Source: Platynereis dumerilii
Lineage: Eukaryota; Annelida; Polychaeta; Phyllodocida; Nereididae
Length of the DNA stretch: 64,000 nt
Reading direction: 5' to 3'
Assembly (NCBI GenBank): GCA_026936325.1
Contig: JAPTHN010000001.1
Coordinates: forward strand, 130,487,138-130,551,137
The notes beneath the pieces were generated by a model. The model was not told the origin of the DNA and searched no databases. It worked only from the letters and a program-made list of their open reading frames with translations. Positions within the stretch are counted from its first letter, which is position 1, and every line of letters begins with the position of its first letter. Below, in pieces: positions 1 to 11,455 of the stretch. A program made the position numbers and the translations under genes.

Positions 1-480
1 CGCCCCTGGCCGCCTACAGTGAATCCACATAATTCCACATCGCCGCTTGACAGGATGATTGTGAAGCATACACAACAGCTAGAGTCCATCCGAAGGAGTC
101 ATTTGATCCATACACATCCTAGAATCAATCGGCCATGGTTAAATATATTAGTACGGTGTTATAAATGGTGTTCTAGACCGAAATAAATGTAATCCACACG
201 AGCGTGCTCAGCCATGGCCGCCTCCTCCGAGTTCTGCGCATGCGCAAGAACCAGCGCGCTGGGCTGGCCTGCCCCGCCTGACGCCCCAGAGGCGTATAAC
301 GACCGTTCTTTCAACGTGGGGGCCACGTTGTCAAAAAATGTTGGAGAAATACGCAATATTTACGATATATACGTACGTAATAATCTCGTAACCATTTGTC
401 GACAAAATACGTAGTTTTCCAACGTTGGGTCCGATGTGGATGGGAGGTTTAATCCTACCTTAGACCAACGTTTCTCAGAG
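1..480 (+). repeat. Family X copy X4, right-hand part
   Basis: The last ~100 bases (about 385-470) match the right end of the ~2.1 kb repeat seen whole at 29916-31990 and 42071-44179; shared landmarks are TGTCGACA/ACGTAGTTT and CGTTGGGTCCGATGTGGATG. The window starts with CGCCCCTGG, which also occurs in the other copies. The middle (20-350) is much more diverged from those copies but keeps the palindrome TGCGCATGCGCA at 235-246. The terminal GGGAGGG is missing and LINE-like sequence follows. An inverted repeat CAACGTGG-N3-CCACGTTG lies near 315-333. Confidence 0.7.
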
Positions 481-544
481 GAAATTGTCCACAAGGGAAG
501 TCTGAAGAAAAATGTATCCCAAATAACAAATGCTTTATTGGAAG

Positions 545-1125
545 GAGAGGTGATGGGATACCACTTGACTGAAAAACCCAGATGAAGATTAAGAAGCAGA
601 ACAAAATGGAAGAAATTCTTAAGAAGCAGGCACCAGAAGGACTGCAAAGAGTGTGGACGATTCAGAAAGCTTGACAAAACATTTTTGGCACTGTGCCGCA
701 GCAAGTCAAAATACAGAGTATAGGAATACCCCGTCTTTCCCAATCAGGAGGGCCTTGTGGAGACAATCTCTCTGCGATTCACTCTCAAAGGCTAACATCC
801 TGGCAGATTTCTTTACATCGGTTTTTACTAGGGACACAGACGGGAAATGGGGTCTGCCAGAACCAATGGATAAACCATATCAAGCTGGACGCCGAGATAA
901 AGGAGGAAAAAGTAAAAAAAACTCTTCCATAAACTGAAGATAAGTAAGTCACCAGGCCTTGACTTAATTCACGCTGGAGTTTTAAACAAATTGAAGGAAG
1001 AAATGGCACCACGACTCACAAGTATATTCAGGACATCTCTGAGCAGCAAAATGAAATTACCCCTGGACTGGAACAATGCAAATATCACGGCGATACATAA
1101 AAAAGGAAGCAATATTGTACGCCGA
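545..1125 (+). pseudogene. LINE A reverse transcriptase, first fragment (CR1/Jockey-group, decayed)
   Basis: Scattered frames give the stretch that precedes and enters a non-LTR reverse transcriptase: KANILADFFTSVFTRDT near 790-840, KLKISKSPGLDLIHAGVL near 935-985, and WNNANITAIHKKGSN near 1068-1115. These match the usual order of linker, then the 'KSPGPDLIHAGVLK' and 'W..A.ITPIHKKGS' motifs of CR1/L2/Jockey-type LINEs. The reading changes frame more than once. The copy is cut after HKKGSN by another LINE, and roughly the next hundred residues of the domain are absent even after the insert. Clade assignment within the CR1/Jockey group is not certain. Confidence 0.75.
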
Positions 1126-1765
1126 AAAGGTAATAAAGGGAAAAAACCCCACACTAAAGACAATAGCGAAGAGCCAGAACATGAAAGGATGGGGAGAAAG
1201 CACCAGAAGAGAAATGATAGAAATAATGAGATCAAACTGGGCCCCACCAAGCAAAGAGGAAGGCCAGAAAAGGAGCATACGAAAGGCACTAAAAGAAGAA
1301 CCCATGAAGAAAATCAAGACAAGTGGTGCCCATAAGACAAAAACAAAATTCTACCTGGAAGATAAGGGAGAAACAACAGTGGGGAAAAGAGCCCCGTACA
1401 TGGATCATCTGTCGAGGAGAGAAGCAAGCACGATCTTCGCCACAAGAACAAAAATGTTGGACACAAAAGCCAAATACAGGAACAAATACGCCAACTCCAA
1501 ATGTAGGATATGTGGCCAAGAAGAAGAAACACAGGAACACATCCTGGAAGAGTGCAAAGGAATAAACAGAGAAGAGACTGGAAAAATTACAACCAGAGAC
1601 TTATTCAAAGAAGACATTGAAAAACTTAAGAACATTGCAAGGAAAATAAATAAAATAATGGACATTGTAGAAGGTGCTACTCCTTAACACAAGTTGGGTG
1701 AGAAACCCAGCTGACGGAGGCACGCACACAAGTAGTAATAGTAGTAGTAGTAGTAGTATTAGGAA
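1126..1765 (+). pseudogene. LINE B, C-terminal end and 3' tail, inserted in LINE A
   Basis: An open frame (about 1076-1687, 203 codons as read; LINE B sequence probably begins near 1126) gives a basic, Lys/Glu-rich protein ending in a Cys/His motif CRICGQEEETQEHILEEC near residues 144-161. This C-x2-C-x8-H-x4-C pattern is the zinc-knuckle-like tail of many non-LTR reverse transcriptases. The stop is followed by ~50 bases of 3' UTR and a (TAG)n tail near 1736-1760, a normal LINE 3' end. The reverse transcriptase core is absent, so the copy is 5' truncated. LINE A sequence resumes directly after the tail. Confidence 0.75.
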
Positions 1766-1898
1766 ACTGAGGAGAGAGAGGGTTATCATCAACAGTGAGG
1801 CATCATCATGGAAGATTGTAGATAGCGCAGTGCCACAAGGATTCATATAAAGTCCAATTTTATTTGCATTATACATCAACAGTCTACTCAATGTAACA
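1766..1898 (+). pseudogene. LINE A reverse transcriptase, second fragment
   Basis: Reads RERVIINSEASSWKIVDSAV followed by PQGF, an in-frame stop and SPILFALYINSL. This is the 'GVPQGSVLGPxLFxxYINDL' block of LINE reverse transcriptases, continuing LINE A after the LINE B insertion. A SINE interrupts it at about 1899. Confidence 0.8.
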
Positions 1899-2212
1899 GG
1901 CAGCTTGGTGGTAGAGTGGTTAAGATGCCCACTTGCTCCGCTGAATGTCTTTGCCTGCATGGGTTCGACTCACAGTTGGGGAACCAAAAATTTTCAGTAG
2001 ACCTTCATGAGCAAATTCCCAACAGGATGACATGTTAAATTGAAGGCCCTTGTATCAGTTTCTGTGCTGGGCAAGTAAAAGTTCCCTCACATGGGATAAA
2101 AATGTAACATGTTGAGGACTCCAATCTCATCAATCAACCGTCGTGAGCGCCCCGAACTTGGCTTAGAGGGCTGCACTTATCATATCTATCTGTCTGTCTA
2201 TCTATGTACATC
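1899..2212 (+). repeat. tRNA-derived SINE, family S1, inside LINE A
   Basis: A tRNA-like head (GGTGGTAGAGTGGTTAAGAT near 1907, then GGGTTCGACTC near 1960) provides RNA polymerase III A and B box candidates. A ~230-base unrelated body follows and ends in a short TATC/TGTC-rich tail (2178-2206). The same head, body and tail occur in reverse at 23300-23641. It is not a tRNA gene: no full cloverleaf closes and the body and tail follow directly. Confidence 0.8.
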
Positions 2213-2215
2213 AAA

Positions 2216-2594
2216 TAGTGAAATTTTTATTCGTTTGCAGAAGACACTAATATCTTCAGGGGTATCACCAAGGACAGTGACTGCGAAGAGCTACATAAGG
2301 ACATCGACAAAATGTATGAATGCATGGATGGAAAAATCTCTACTGAAATTCCAACCGGATAAATACGGAGCAATGAGGATTGGAAGAGCAGAAAACATAA
2401 GAACTCACACCATGGGTCCGGAAAAGCATGCAATTAAAGCAATCTCGGAAAAAAAGGATATCGGTTTTATAGTGGACAAGAAAGTAAGCTTCAGCTGACA
2501 TATGCATCAAGAAGGCCAATTCAGTGATGGGAGCTATACGTCGAACATACGTCCACCTGGATGACAGCTCTTCAAACTACTCTACATATTACAA
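2216..2594 (+). pseudogene. LINE A reverse transcriptase, third fragment
   Basis: Reads FAEDTNIFRGITKDSDCEEL at 2236-2295, where FAED replaces the catalytic FADD block, so one catalytic Asp is lost. It then changes frame and continues as MNAWMEKSLLKFQPDKYGAM and later IKKANSVMGAIRRTYVHLD near 2508-2565, the post-catalytic thumb region of CR1-type LINEs. Similarity stops where an anonymous repeat begins at ~2595. Confidence 0.8.
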
Positions 2595-3380
2595 GGGGGG
2601 AGTACTTATTTCTCACAACATGTTTAAGGAGAAAATGCACAGTCTGGGGAGTGCGCTAAAAATCATCATGAAACCTAAGGGGTGGGGGGGGGGTATGAAA
2701 CCCAAGGGGGATTTCAATTTACAGAAAGTTTTAACAAAACTTCAACCCCCATCCCCGTCAGTCGTAAATTCTAGACGGTGCCTTACTTGAGCTACTCCCT
2801 ACAATCTTGCAAATAGCACATATATATATTTATAAATGAAGTAACACAAAACCCATTTCGTGACAGGCTTTGGCAGAATTGTATGATATGTAAGATCTCA
2901 GCTTGGTTCCAAGACAAGGAGCTACATATTGTTTATATTATGGTCATTTGCTACATGTATGCGTGTTGAATGAATGATGCGTTATAACAAGCTTCCATAG
3001 GCTTTCTTATGGGTTAACTTTATATCGCAGCATAAGTTGCACGTACTTTTCACAGATTGTTTTACCGGTGTGTGAATGTTGAATAATATCAAGGATACAT
3101 CTGCAATACGATCTGAAAACGAGAACTCTATTAGTTACATTCTGAATTCATTATACGTTGCTGTCACTGAGGAACAATATGTGGTTCAGTGGCTTCAGTT
3201 TCTTTATCTTGAATATGTGCAATGCCATTTGGTTGATTATTGTCTATTTTTTTGAAGACATATCATGTACCACGATTGCAACTTGTACCTGTATATTTAT
3301 TTGCCTGTAACAGCCATGGATTATTCATGGAAGATCATGCTATGTCGTTTATAATATGGTAAGGTAAAGCGTGACATGCT
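2595..3380. repeat. Anonymous dispersed repeat R1, copy 1
   Basis: Shares a long stretch with 7060-7660: a G-rich start with AGTACTTATTTCTC, then TTCAACCCCC, then a block beginning GAAGTAACACAAAACCCATT (2840). The second copy lacks the portion around 2970-3205. No coding capacity or end structure was recognised. Confidence 0.65.
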
Positions 3381-4503
3381 CCTGAGTCTGTGCTCTTGAC
3401 TTTAGCTATAAGTTACGGGCAGATCATTGCTTCGGACCGTTATTGCATGGCAACTTTAGGTATCATGTTAGAATCATCAATTCATCCACTGTCAGTTAAA
3501 CTTCATGCAATCATGGTATTCGGAGCCTGATTCTTGCACCAATACAGATGACAGGTATCCAAATGGAGTTACCTTGCAGACAATCGTAATTTAGATAAAT
3601 AAATCTCATGATTACTGGCAGCAGTTCTGAATTCTGCTCATGAGAAATCATTATGGCTGATAATCCTATTGAATAAAAAAACATTAACCTTGGATGACAT
3701 TAACGTAGAGACTTCTTCCAGCGAGAATGTCATTCCAAATTAAGGCTTAATAGAAACAATGCTTTCTCTCCATCAAGTCATTTTGTGATAGGAATAATTG
3801 GCAGGTAAGAAACTTATGGTGGATAATTGCTGGTATGTTTTGCTTGATTGCTTCAATTTGCTGGTGATGACTGTGTTTCATTAAAAGGGAAAGATGTTGA
3901 AGCCCTCAAGTGCAATATCCTGTAATTACGCTTAAATACGAGGTGCACATACCAAACAGGTGTGGTCCTTATTTGCATTTATTTAGGCCGGGTTCAATGA
4001 CTTAAAAGCTCTTACAACTTACAAAATGACGTGTAGCGTTATTTATTTGCACCCAGAGAAGGAGTGCTGAACTGTTACCAATGCGCTAAAACTACTCTGT
4101 CACTCGTAAATATGGAATACTTAAGGAGTGGTTGATACCTTTGACAACTTCTGCTGGACACCTCATGGTTCGACTCAATCGTAATTACACTTCCATTGAT
4201 TGACATAGATAGGAAGCAGGGGCGTATCTAGAAATGCCATTACATGGGGTGAATACGGGGCACTCCCCGGCTTTTCCTATCTCTTCCATGTTAATTTTTT
4301 GCCTGGGGGGGGGGGGGTATGGCCCAATGGCCCCCCCCTTCCTGATAGGAAGATATCACTGCTGGAAACTCGTCTGAATATTATCAAGGTCCTAAGGGGC
4401 ACATGTAATGTTGCTTATTTGTGTTAAGTCTTTCAGTTGTCGCATAGAAAATTGGAAACTACATTACTACAATGTGAACACAATTTTGAGATTTTTTCCC
4501 AAC
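3381..4503. other. No gene seen
   Basis: AT-rich sequence with no ORF of note. The last ~300 bases turn G/C-run rich (poly-G at 4307-4318). Confidence 0.6.
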
Positions 4504-4511
4504 ATTGTGAC

Positions 4512-5314
4512 CAGAGCCGTATCAGCACATTTTTGGGCCTGGGGCAAACTGTTCCTGATGGGCCCCCGGGGGCGGCTGGCCCCACAGTGGGCCCTGGGAA
4601 AAAACATTGGCGGGCCCTGTTATCGCAATAGCGTCATCTTCAATCTAGCATTTTGAATTAATTTGTACCTCTATATACCTGCATCAAAAACCACAGTAAT
4701 TGACGAATTGTTTAATCTGCATGATATTATATGAAATCATAAATAATAAAATATACATTGTAGAATAAGACAAAAAGGTCTGCACGAAAATAAGGAGTGG
4801 GGGGGCCTTGGACTACTGTTTCATACAGTTAATTGAGGATGCAGATATTGGCGGATTCAAGAGGGGTGTAGGGGCCTCTGGGGCCCATGCCCTTTTAGGT
4901 CCCCCGAAACAAAGAGTGACATTTTGAAGCAAAATATAAGTAGTATGAGGATTGAGGGGGGCCCACAAATTTCAAAACACATCTGGGCCCCTCTCAGTCT
5001 ACCGTATATAGAGATTAAACAGGCATTACCCTACATAATCTTTCATAATTCTGTTTTTTTGAAAGGTTGCTGGTGGGCCCCCCCCCCTCAGGCGGGGGGT
5101 CCCCAGGGCATTGTCATCCTGTCCATAGGGACAGTCCACCCCTGGGCCTCCCTTGCACCCAAAAAGATCTCTAAATTCCGAAAATACGTTATCGCGTCAG
5201 TTATCCAATGCACTTTATTTACTGTCGCAACTCTTTTCAGCTTCATCATGGGCCCCCCTGAGGTCATGGGCCCGGGGCAACTGCCCCGTTTGCCCTATGG
5301 TTAATACGGCCCTG
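4512..5314. mobile_element. hAT-type non-autonomous transposon (803 bp)
   Basis: The ends are inverted: CAGAGCCGTATCAGC on the left and, read from the right end inward, CAGGGCCGTATTAACC. Both fit the hAT end pattern YARNG. An exact 8-bp target duplication ATTGTGAC lies at 4504-4511 and 5315-5322. The interior is full of GGGCCC-type runs and codes for nothing recognisable, so it is a non-autonomous (MITE-like) member. Confidence 0.9.
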
Positions 5315-5381
5315 ATTGTGACAACACCTTGACGACATTGCATGCTAGCTTAACTTTCAGTCTTGACATTATAGAAGAGAG

Positions 5382-5760
5382 AGAGAAAATCCTTTATTGG
5401 TGAGTGGGCTCATAGCTTCCGCTTAGTCCCCAGCCCTCTAGGGCTTACAATCACTCTTACAAGTAATTAGAACAGTGAACAAAAATACAGAAATTTTTTA
5501 ATGAACATGGAATAGATAAATATATATTTCATTTATGCACAGTTATAGTTATATAATACAATTATATACATTACAAAATAAGATAGCAAATACTGACATT
5601 TATTGGTAAATATAGTTTTGTCGTTTCTCAAATGCTTCACAAATATAATCACTGGTAAATTCAATAATTGCATCTTTCATTATATCACAAAGTTGTGATA
5701 GCATCATTTCTGCCATACGATTTTATATATTATTAATCTATACCAACATTGAGATGTTGT
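5382..5760 (-). repeat. Possible LINE 3' end
   Basis: Read on the minus strand, the segment ends CCAATAAAGGATTTTCTC and then a (TC)n run, which resembles a polyadenylation signal and simple-repeat tail of a LINE 3' UTR. No coding part was found upstream, so the call is tentative. Confidence 0.3.
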
Positions 5761-5785
5761 CACAACGTTGCTGTACCATAGAATC

Positions 5786-6224
5786 CATCCTCCTCACGCA
5801 GGGATAGTTGACACTACCCCTGCTCTCAAGACCTGTCTGAGAGCAGAGTCTCATTAAAATTGTTCCACTTACATACTTTAATGGCATAATTGCTTTTGCC
5901 AATCAGGAGGCTGTTTATATATTTTAGGCTGGCTGTGACTCAGGTCATGTTACACATGTTCCAAGTGAGACATTGAAAGAGGATTATCAGCTGTGAAAAA
6001 TACCAAAAACTGTTGATCTGTTTGTTTTCTAGGTTCTGTACAGATGTTTAACAGTTTGACAAATCTACAAGTAATTGGCAACACCGATTAATTGATTTGG
6101 ACACTAAGCAGTTTGATATCTGTCAAATGAACTGTAAATCAAAATTAAAAAGAAAGAGCTATCTTGTCTATCAATCTGTCTATCAAGCTGTCTATCTATC
6201 TATAGTATCTATCTATCTAATCTG

Positions 6225-6280
<56 letters not shown>

Positions 6281-6912
6281 AATTTCTAGATATGCCCCCA
6301 CAATCTACCTATTGTGTTCATTTGTCTATCTGATTGTTTTCAGGGTATCTCAATCATTGATTATCAATTCATTATAGTCTTATAAATTCCAAATAATTAC
6401 ATCACTTGAAATACGCTTAATCTAAAATTATGCAAAATGAAGTGCGAAATGCAAAGGTTCTTATTCATTAATTCTCACACTCGATTCATTTAGCATCTGG
6501 CAATGCACTGTAAGGTGCTGCCACCTTTTAATGAACTACCAGTGTGAAAAGGCAGGGGAGGGTGTTGCTACGTATTGTTCTGATTAAAAGTATGGTTTTT
6601 ACGTTGTGGGTGTCACAACTGCTTTTGAGATATCATTATCAACTGTGATTCACACAAGAAACAATACAACACTACTTGTTTGATAAACAACAGAATGAAA
6701 AGATTTCAGGTAAATCCCACTTAGTACTCCAGTCAGTGATTGGGCAGTATGTTCCACCTGATCACCTTCCAGTGCCTCCTGCCTACCACTGCAACGTATC
6801 AGAACCCAATTTTACGGCGCCGGATGCATATTTGGCAGCCTGCCAATATTCACTGAAACATGGTGCATGTGGTCAGGGTAGGTACACCAGCCTACACTGT
6901 GATGTGAGGATG
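5786..6912. mobile_element. CATCCTC-ended transposon, copy 1 (1127 bp)
   Basis: Ends CATCCTC...GAGGATG, with 8-bp duplication ATAGAATC at 5778-5785 and 6913-6920. A near-identical copy is at 35382-36564. An 8-bp duplication points to a hAT-, P- or similar superfamily, but the ends do not fit the usual hAT YARNG pattern. It contains a TATC microsatellite (6222-6280) and, near its right end, a 79-codon open stretch (6676-6912) rich in Cys and Pro (LPVPPAYHCNVSEPNFTAP). That stretch lies next to TTTCAG/GT-type splice-like borders and might be a captured exon. Confidence 0.85.
6222..6280. repeat. (TATC)n microsatellite
   Basis: About fifteen tandem TCTA units inside the CATCCTC element. The second copy of the element holds a longer tract. 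Confidence 0.95.
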
Positions 6913-7059
6913 ATAGAATCACTCATTGGGGTGGCGGTCATTAAATTCAGCAATACAGACATCCACCCAGCCATAATATTATCAAGTTTCTGAATACATT
7001 TTTTTGTTCCTTGAATTGCTATCAACAAGAATATGTACCAGAATTGAAAGTTATTAGTT

Positions 7060-7660
7060 TAATGCTTCGGGGGGGGGGGGGGTTGGAAGGTCTTACCCCA
7101 GGAGTACTTATTTCTCGTACCTGTTTCAAGGGCTGGGAGTACTTATTTTTCACAGCATGATTAAGGGAGAATGAAATGTAAACCTAAGCGGGCAGGGGGA
7201 GGGCACTAAAAATCTGCAAGGGGGATATCAATTTGCGGAAAGTTTCGACAAAGCTTCAACCCCCCACCTGTCCAGACATAAATTCTGAATGGTCCCTTAC
7301 TTCAGCTTCTCCCTGCAATGTAGTAAAAGACATATATTCAATTATTCATATATATATGTGAAGTAACACAAAACCCATTTCGTGACAGGCTATGCCAAAC
7401 TTATATGATATGTAAGATCTTAGCTTGGTTCCTAGACAAGGAGTTACATAGGTATTGTTTATATTATGGCCATTTGCTGTGTTTACCTTGAATACACAAA
7501 ATGTCATTTGGTTGATTATTGTCTTGTTTTTCGAAGGCATATCACATACAAAAATTCAAACTTTTATCTGCTTAGGTAAATTTATTAGCCTTTAATGGCC
7601 GTAGATATTCACAGAATATTGTGCTAATTCGTGTATATTATGGTAATGCGACTGAACGTC
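7060..7660. repeat. Anonymous dispersed repeat R1, copy 2
   Basis: Matches 2595-3380 over several blocks (AGTACTTATTTCTCG; GAAGTAACACAAAACCCATT; GGTTGATTATTGTC). It begins with a 13-base poly-G run. Non-coding. Confidence 0.65.
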
Positions 7661-8990
7661 AAGTCTCTGCTTACCATTGGTATCCAAGGAGATGACCAGA
7701 TTGCTTCTATCCAGCTTATGATGTACATACATCGTAGCCACAAGATTAACACATCTCATTTGTCTTGCAAAAAGAACCCATCCTTTTAAAGTAATGCCTG
7801 CATGCTTTGTCCTACTCTGTTATCAATGGGTATTTCGTTGGTTCCCCTAAAAGCAATACCCAGTAGTACCTGCAGCACCTTGTAAGAGTATGTAGGGATA
7901 TTCCTATTTGCAAAAAAAAATAATAATTTAAAAAACCCGGTTGTTTATAAATGTGTAGCTACTGTTTGTAATATTTCAGGTGATTTCATGCCTTTATATC
8001 TTTTGCAAACTAAATCGAGAGAAGGCACTACAGCAATTAGTGATCATCCTAAACCTTCAACAGCCAACATTGTAGCTGAAACATAATGTGATAATTTGCT
8101 CTCGGAAAATTAAAAACCATGAAGGGCTTCAGAGTTGGGTAGCTGGTGACTCCTGACTCCTTTTAAAGCCATCCTGGAAAACAACTCCGACTCTGACTCT
8201 GAATCTGCAGATCTCCCGAATCTCGACTCTTGACTTCAGACTCATCTTTTAGGCATTATTTCACACATGTTTCATGTGGTTTTCAAGAAAAAAAATCCAC
8301 AATGCTTTCGCTGAAATCTATAAATCAAGAGCAGTTTAAGAAGTTTTGTGTGATTGGTCTTTAAGATATACAGTTCACCTTATTTTACAGCTAGTTTTTT
8401 TTTTCAATAATTATGTAACTAATTTGTAGGAGCCCTGAGTCAACAGATAATTTCCGACTCAAACTCTGACTCCATCTGGAAACCCAAGTTTCACTCCTAC
8501 TCCACTTCTCTGCTCCTGGCAACAACTCCAACTCCAAAGGCTAAAGCCCTGGTAAAACCTCACTTTCAGTGAAGAGCTCCAAAAGTAATTTTGTGAGGCA
8601 CTGTGAATCTTAACCACGGATGCAGTGAAATCAAATGTGAGCTGTGTTGACATCATGACAAATTTGGCTATCGTGCTATCAATGCTTATGACTTTTGAAA
8701 TAGGCATAAAAAAATATCGGAGGGATGAAGTTGATGAGTCCACACAATAGGATTTTTTTATGTGCAAAAAATTTTGAAGCCTGAAATAGGGAAACACATT
8801 AGTTGCACCCGAAGGACCTGTTATGGCAAGTCACCACAGGTAGTTTAATGGATTTTGTCACAGACTTTGTAAACAGAAATCACATGCCATCCCTTGCTCG
8901 AAATTCATGATATTTGAAACTACCAACATGCCAGGTTTTAGTACAAAAAGGTTGGGTGTCACTGATGATTTTTTTATGTGGCACCTTTTA
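7661..8990. other. No gene seen; one inverted-end repeat at 8122-8551
   Basis: AT-rich. The 430-bp block 8122-8551 starts AAGGGCTTCAGAGTTGG and ends in CTAAAGCCCTGG, which are roughly inverted. It is rich in GACTC/CCAACTC words. It looks like an old MITE, but no clear target duplication could be read. Confidence 0.4.
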
Positions 8991-9705
8991 GGCCCCATTT
9001 AAGCATGTAACTCCCAAACGGAGCCTCCATTTGGGACTTCAGGGAGTTATGGGAGTTACGGGAGTTAGCAGGAGGTGGCGGGAGTTAGCGGGAGTAAGTG
9101 GGAGTTAGTGGGAGTTAGCAGGAGTTAGTGGGAAGTACGGGAGTTAGTGGGAGTTATGGGAGTTACGGGAGTTAGTGGGAGTTAGTGGGAGTTACGGGAG
9201 TTAGCTGGAGTTAGCGGGAGGTAGTGAGAGTTACGGGAGTTAGTGGGAGTTACGGGAGTTAGTTGGAGTTAGTGGGAGTTACGGGAGTTAGCAGGAGTTA
9301 ACAGGAGTTAGCAGGAGTTATGGGAGTTAGTGGGAGTTAGCGGGAGTTAGCGGGAGTTACGATAGTTAGTGGGAGTTAGCGGGAGTTAGTGGGAAATAGT
9401 AGGAGTTAGCAGAAGTTACGGGAGTTAGTGGGAGTTACAGGAGTTAGCGGGAGTTAGTGGGAGTTACGGGAGTTAGCAGGATTTAGCAGGAGTTAGCGGG
9501 AGTTAGCGGAAGTTATGGGAGTTAGTGGGAGTTACGGGAGTTAGTGGGAGTTAGCAGGAGTTAGCAGGAGTTATGGGAGTTAGTGGGGATTATGGGAGTT
9601 AGCAGGAGTTAGTGGGAGCTACGGGAGTTAGCAGGAGTTAGTGGGACATAGCGGGAGTTGCAGGACGTCAAGGAGTTCCAGGAGTTACATGCTTAAATTG
9701 AGACC
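8991..9705. mobile_element. MITE filled with GGGAGTTA minisatellite, copy 1
   Basis: The left end GGCCCCATTTAAGCATGTAA (8991) is matched in reverse by the right end near 9680-9705 with a few changes. Between them, 9042 to ~9660, the sequence is almost entirely 9-10 bp units GGGAGTTA plus one or two variable bases (GC, GT, C, T), roughly 65-70 units. The element at 22306-22985 has the same array and the same right end. I cannot name a superfamily: the flanks (TTA on the left, ATA on the right) are only loosely consistent with a 3-bp duplication. Confidence 0.8.
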
Positions 9706-11148
9706 ATACTAAAGTCGACTGGTGGAAGCATGAACTCATCCTACCTCAAATGATGTGAAAATCAAGGAGGAACAGACACTTATGTCCAGTTGACAACCGT
9801 GGAAATGTACTGATGTTTGGCCTTATTGCTCACAATGTATAAGTCGCACATTGTTTATACCTGTATACATACTAATTCACATTATGCAAATGAGGACGAT
9901 TACGTCTATTCACACCTTTCTTTTAGTCGTACATGAACGATTCCAACTGCAATAGATAGATCTCTCCGAGACCTTTCAAATGATAGGTGTTACGTCTCTG
10001 AGGAACCAATAGTATTCTCGCAAATCGCCAGTAAAGATTTGAACTGGAGAGAAATCCTGCACGCTGATTGGCTGAGACGCTCTGACGCAAAATCTTATGA
10101 TAATAAGCAACAACTGAGGGATTCGTCTAGGGTAGATTCTCTGGGTGGAGTTTTTGGACTGCCTACTACAGTTTTGCCCAAAAGTTTAAATACTCCAATG
10201 CAAAATGGCCGATTTTTCTATTTCCAGAACTTTTTTACAACAATAGGCAAATCTTATATGAAATACAATGCACTGCATGTGGCCGAACACTTCTGAATCA
10301 TTGACACTTCAATATCAATGAAATTCGTTGATATTATTAATTAAATGCATTTTATGGCATTTTCAAAAGTTTACATACCCTCCTGTAATATTACATACTT
10401 TCGATCACTAACTGATTGCAGGATTTTACTTCAGTATTTCAAAAGTCTTCAGACTACATATTAAAGTTTGAGGTGTGCTTACTGAGATATAAAGATAGAT
10501 GTGGTTGAATTTAATAGGACTGAATCTTATTGTTGCTAACATATTCAATAGTATAACATTGAACTTGTATTTATAGAGGCTAAAGAGCCTGCTTCCAGAA
10601 ACTCTAAAGCTAAATACAGATTAAATATACCTGTAGTGATATCAATCTGTATATATATATGCACAATTGTCTGTCATATATATATAATGTATGATTATTT
10701 ATATAAACTCAAACATTTCAATCGCAGATATGCTGGCATGAAACTGAAAAGTGGTGAAAACACATTTATGTACAAACATTTTCATCTGTGCACACTTAAC
10801 ATTGCCACGGTTCAATGCCCTGGTGACCTACTTAGGAATGAGAGCCATATATGTTAGACAAGTGTTGCAAATCAACCTCAAAAATAGAAAAACTAAAATT
10901 TCCCGGTTTTTGTTTAGTGATGCTGTCGTGGTCCTCTGTTAATCCAACCAAGAAACTCTCATCCCACTTTCCTCTGTTCCAGAATAAGATCTGAGCTGAC
11001 AGCTCTCCACATCCCTTCACAATATCTAGGTCACAGTGACCTCATTTGAGAGCTAGACAGAGATTAGCACAAACAACTTCAGCAATGTAATATAAAGCTC
11101 TGTTTTATGCGATCTAAAAATAGTATGATTCATGTAAAACAATCGCCC
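9706..11148. other. No gene seen
   Basis: AT-rich, with short ORFs only. A (TA)n-like patch lies at 10650-10690. Nothing recognised. Confidence 0.6.
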
Positions 11149-11455
11149 GGGTTGGGGTTGGGGTTAGAGTTTAGGGTTGGGGTTAGGGTTCATGGTTAAC
11201 GGCCCACGCCCTAGAGTGCACTGGCACTACTCATGTCACAGTCCAATATCTGCCACTTGACCTTGACTGTCCTGAAAGTAATGACTTTATATTTTCAAGG
11301 AATTTCTATGTAAATTGTACCAAGAAGCAAAAGTACAAAAGTCTACTTGTGGTAGCTTTATCTGAAAGTTTTGATTTAGGGTTAGGGTTAGGGTTCGTTT
11401 AGGGTTTAGGGTTGGGGTTGGGGTTAGGGTTAGGGTTGGGGTTAGGGTTAGGGTT
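11149..11455 (+). repeat. Telomere-like TTAGGG/TTGGGG tracts
   Basis: Two tracts (11149-11191 and 11375-11455) of GGGTTAGGGTTGGGG-type units, separated by ~180 bases. The stretch 11306-11385 just before the second tract recurs at 17393-17470, again just before a TTAGGG tract. The G-rich strand is the plus strand. Confidence 0.9.

Noticed and set aside
1076-1687. Stand-alone host zinc-finger gene
   Set aside because: The Cys/His tail, 3' UTR and TAG-repeat tail are those of a LINE 3' end, inserted within another LINE.
1905-1975. Possible tRNA gene
   Set aside because: A and B box words are present but no complete cloverleaf closes, and a SINE body and tail follow directly; the same unit recurs at 23300-23641. 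The tRNA-like head at 34130-34205 was rejected for the same reason.
4924-5304. 126-codon ORF
   Set aside because: It lies wholly inside the non-coding interior of the hAT MITE and is driven by GGGCCC runs.
6097-6333. 78-codon ORF rich in Ile/Tyr/Leu/Ser
   Set aside because: It is a translation of the TATC microsatellite.
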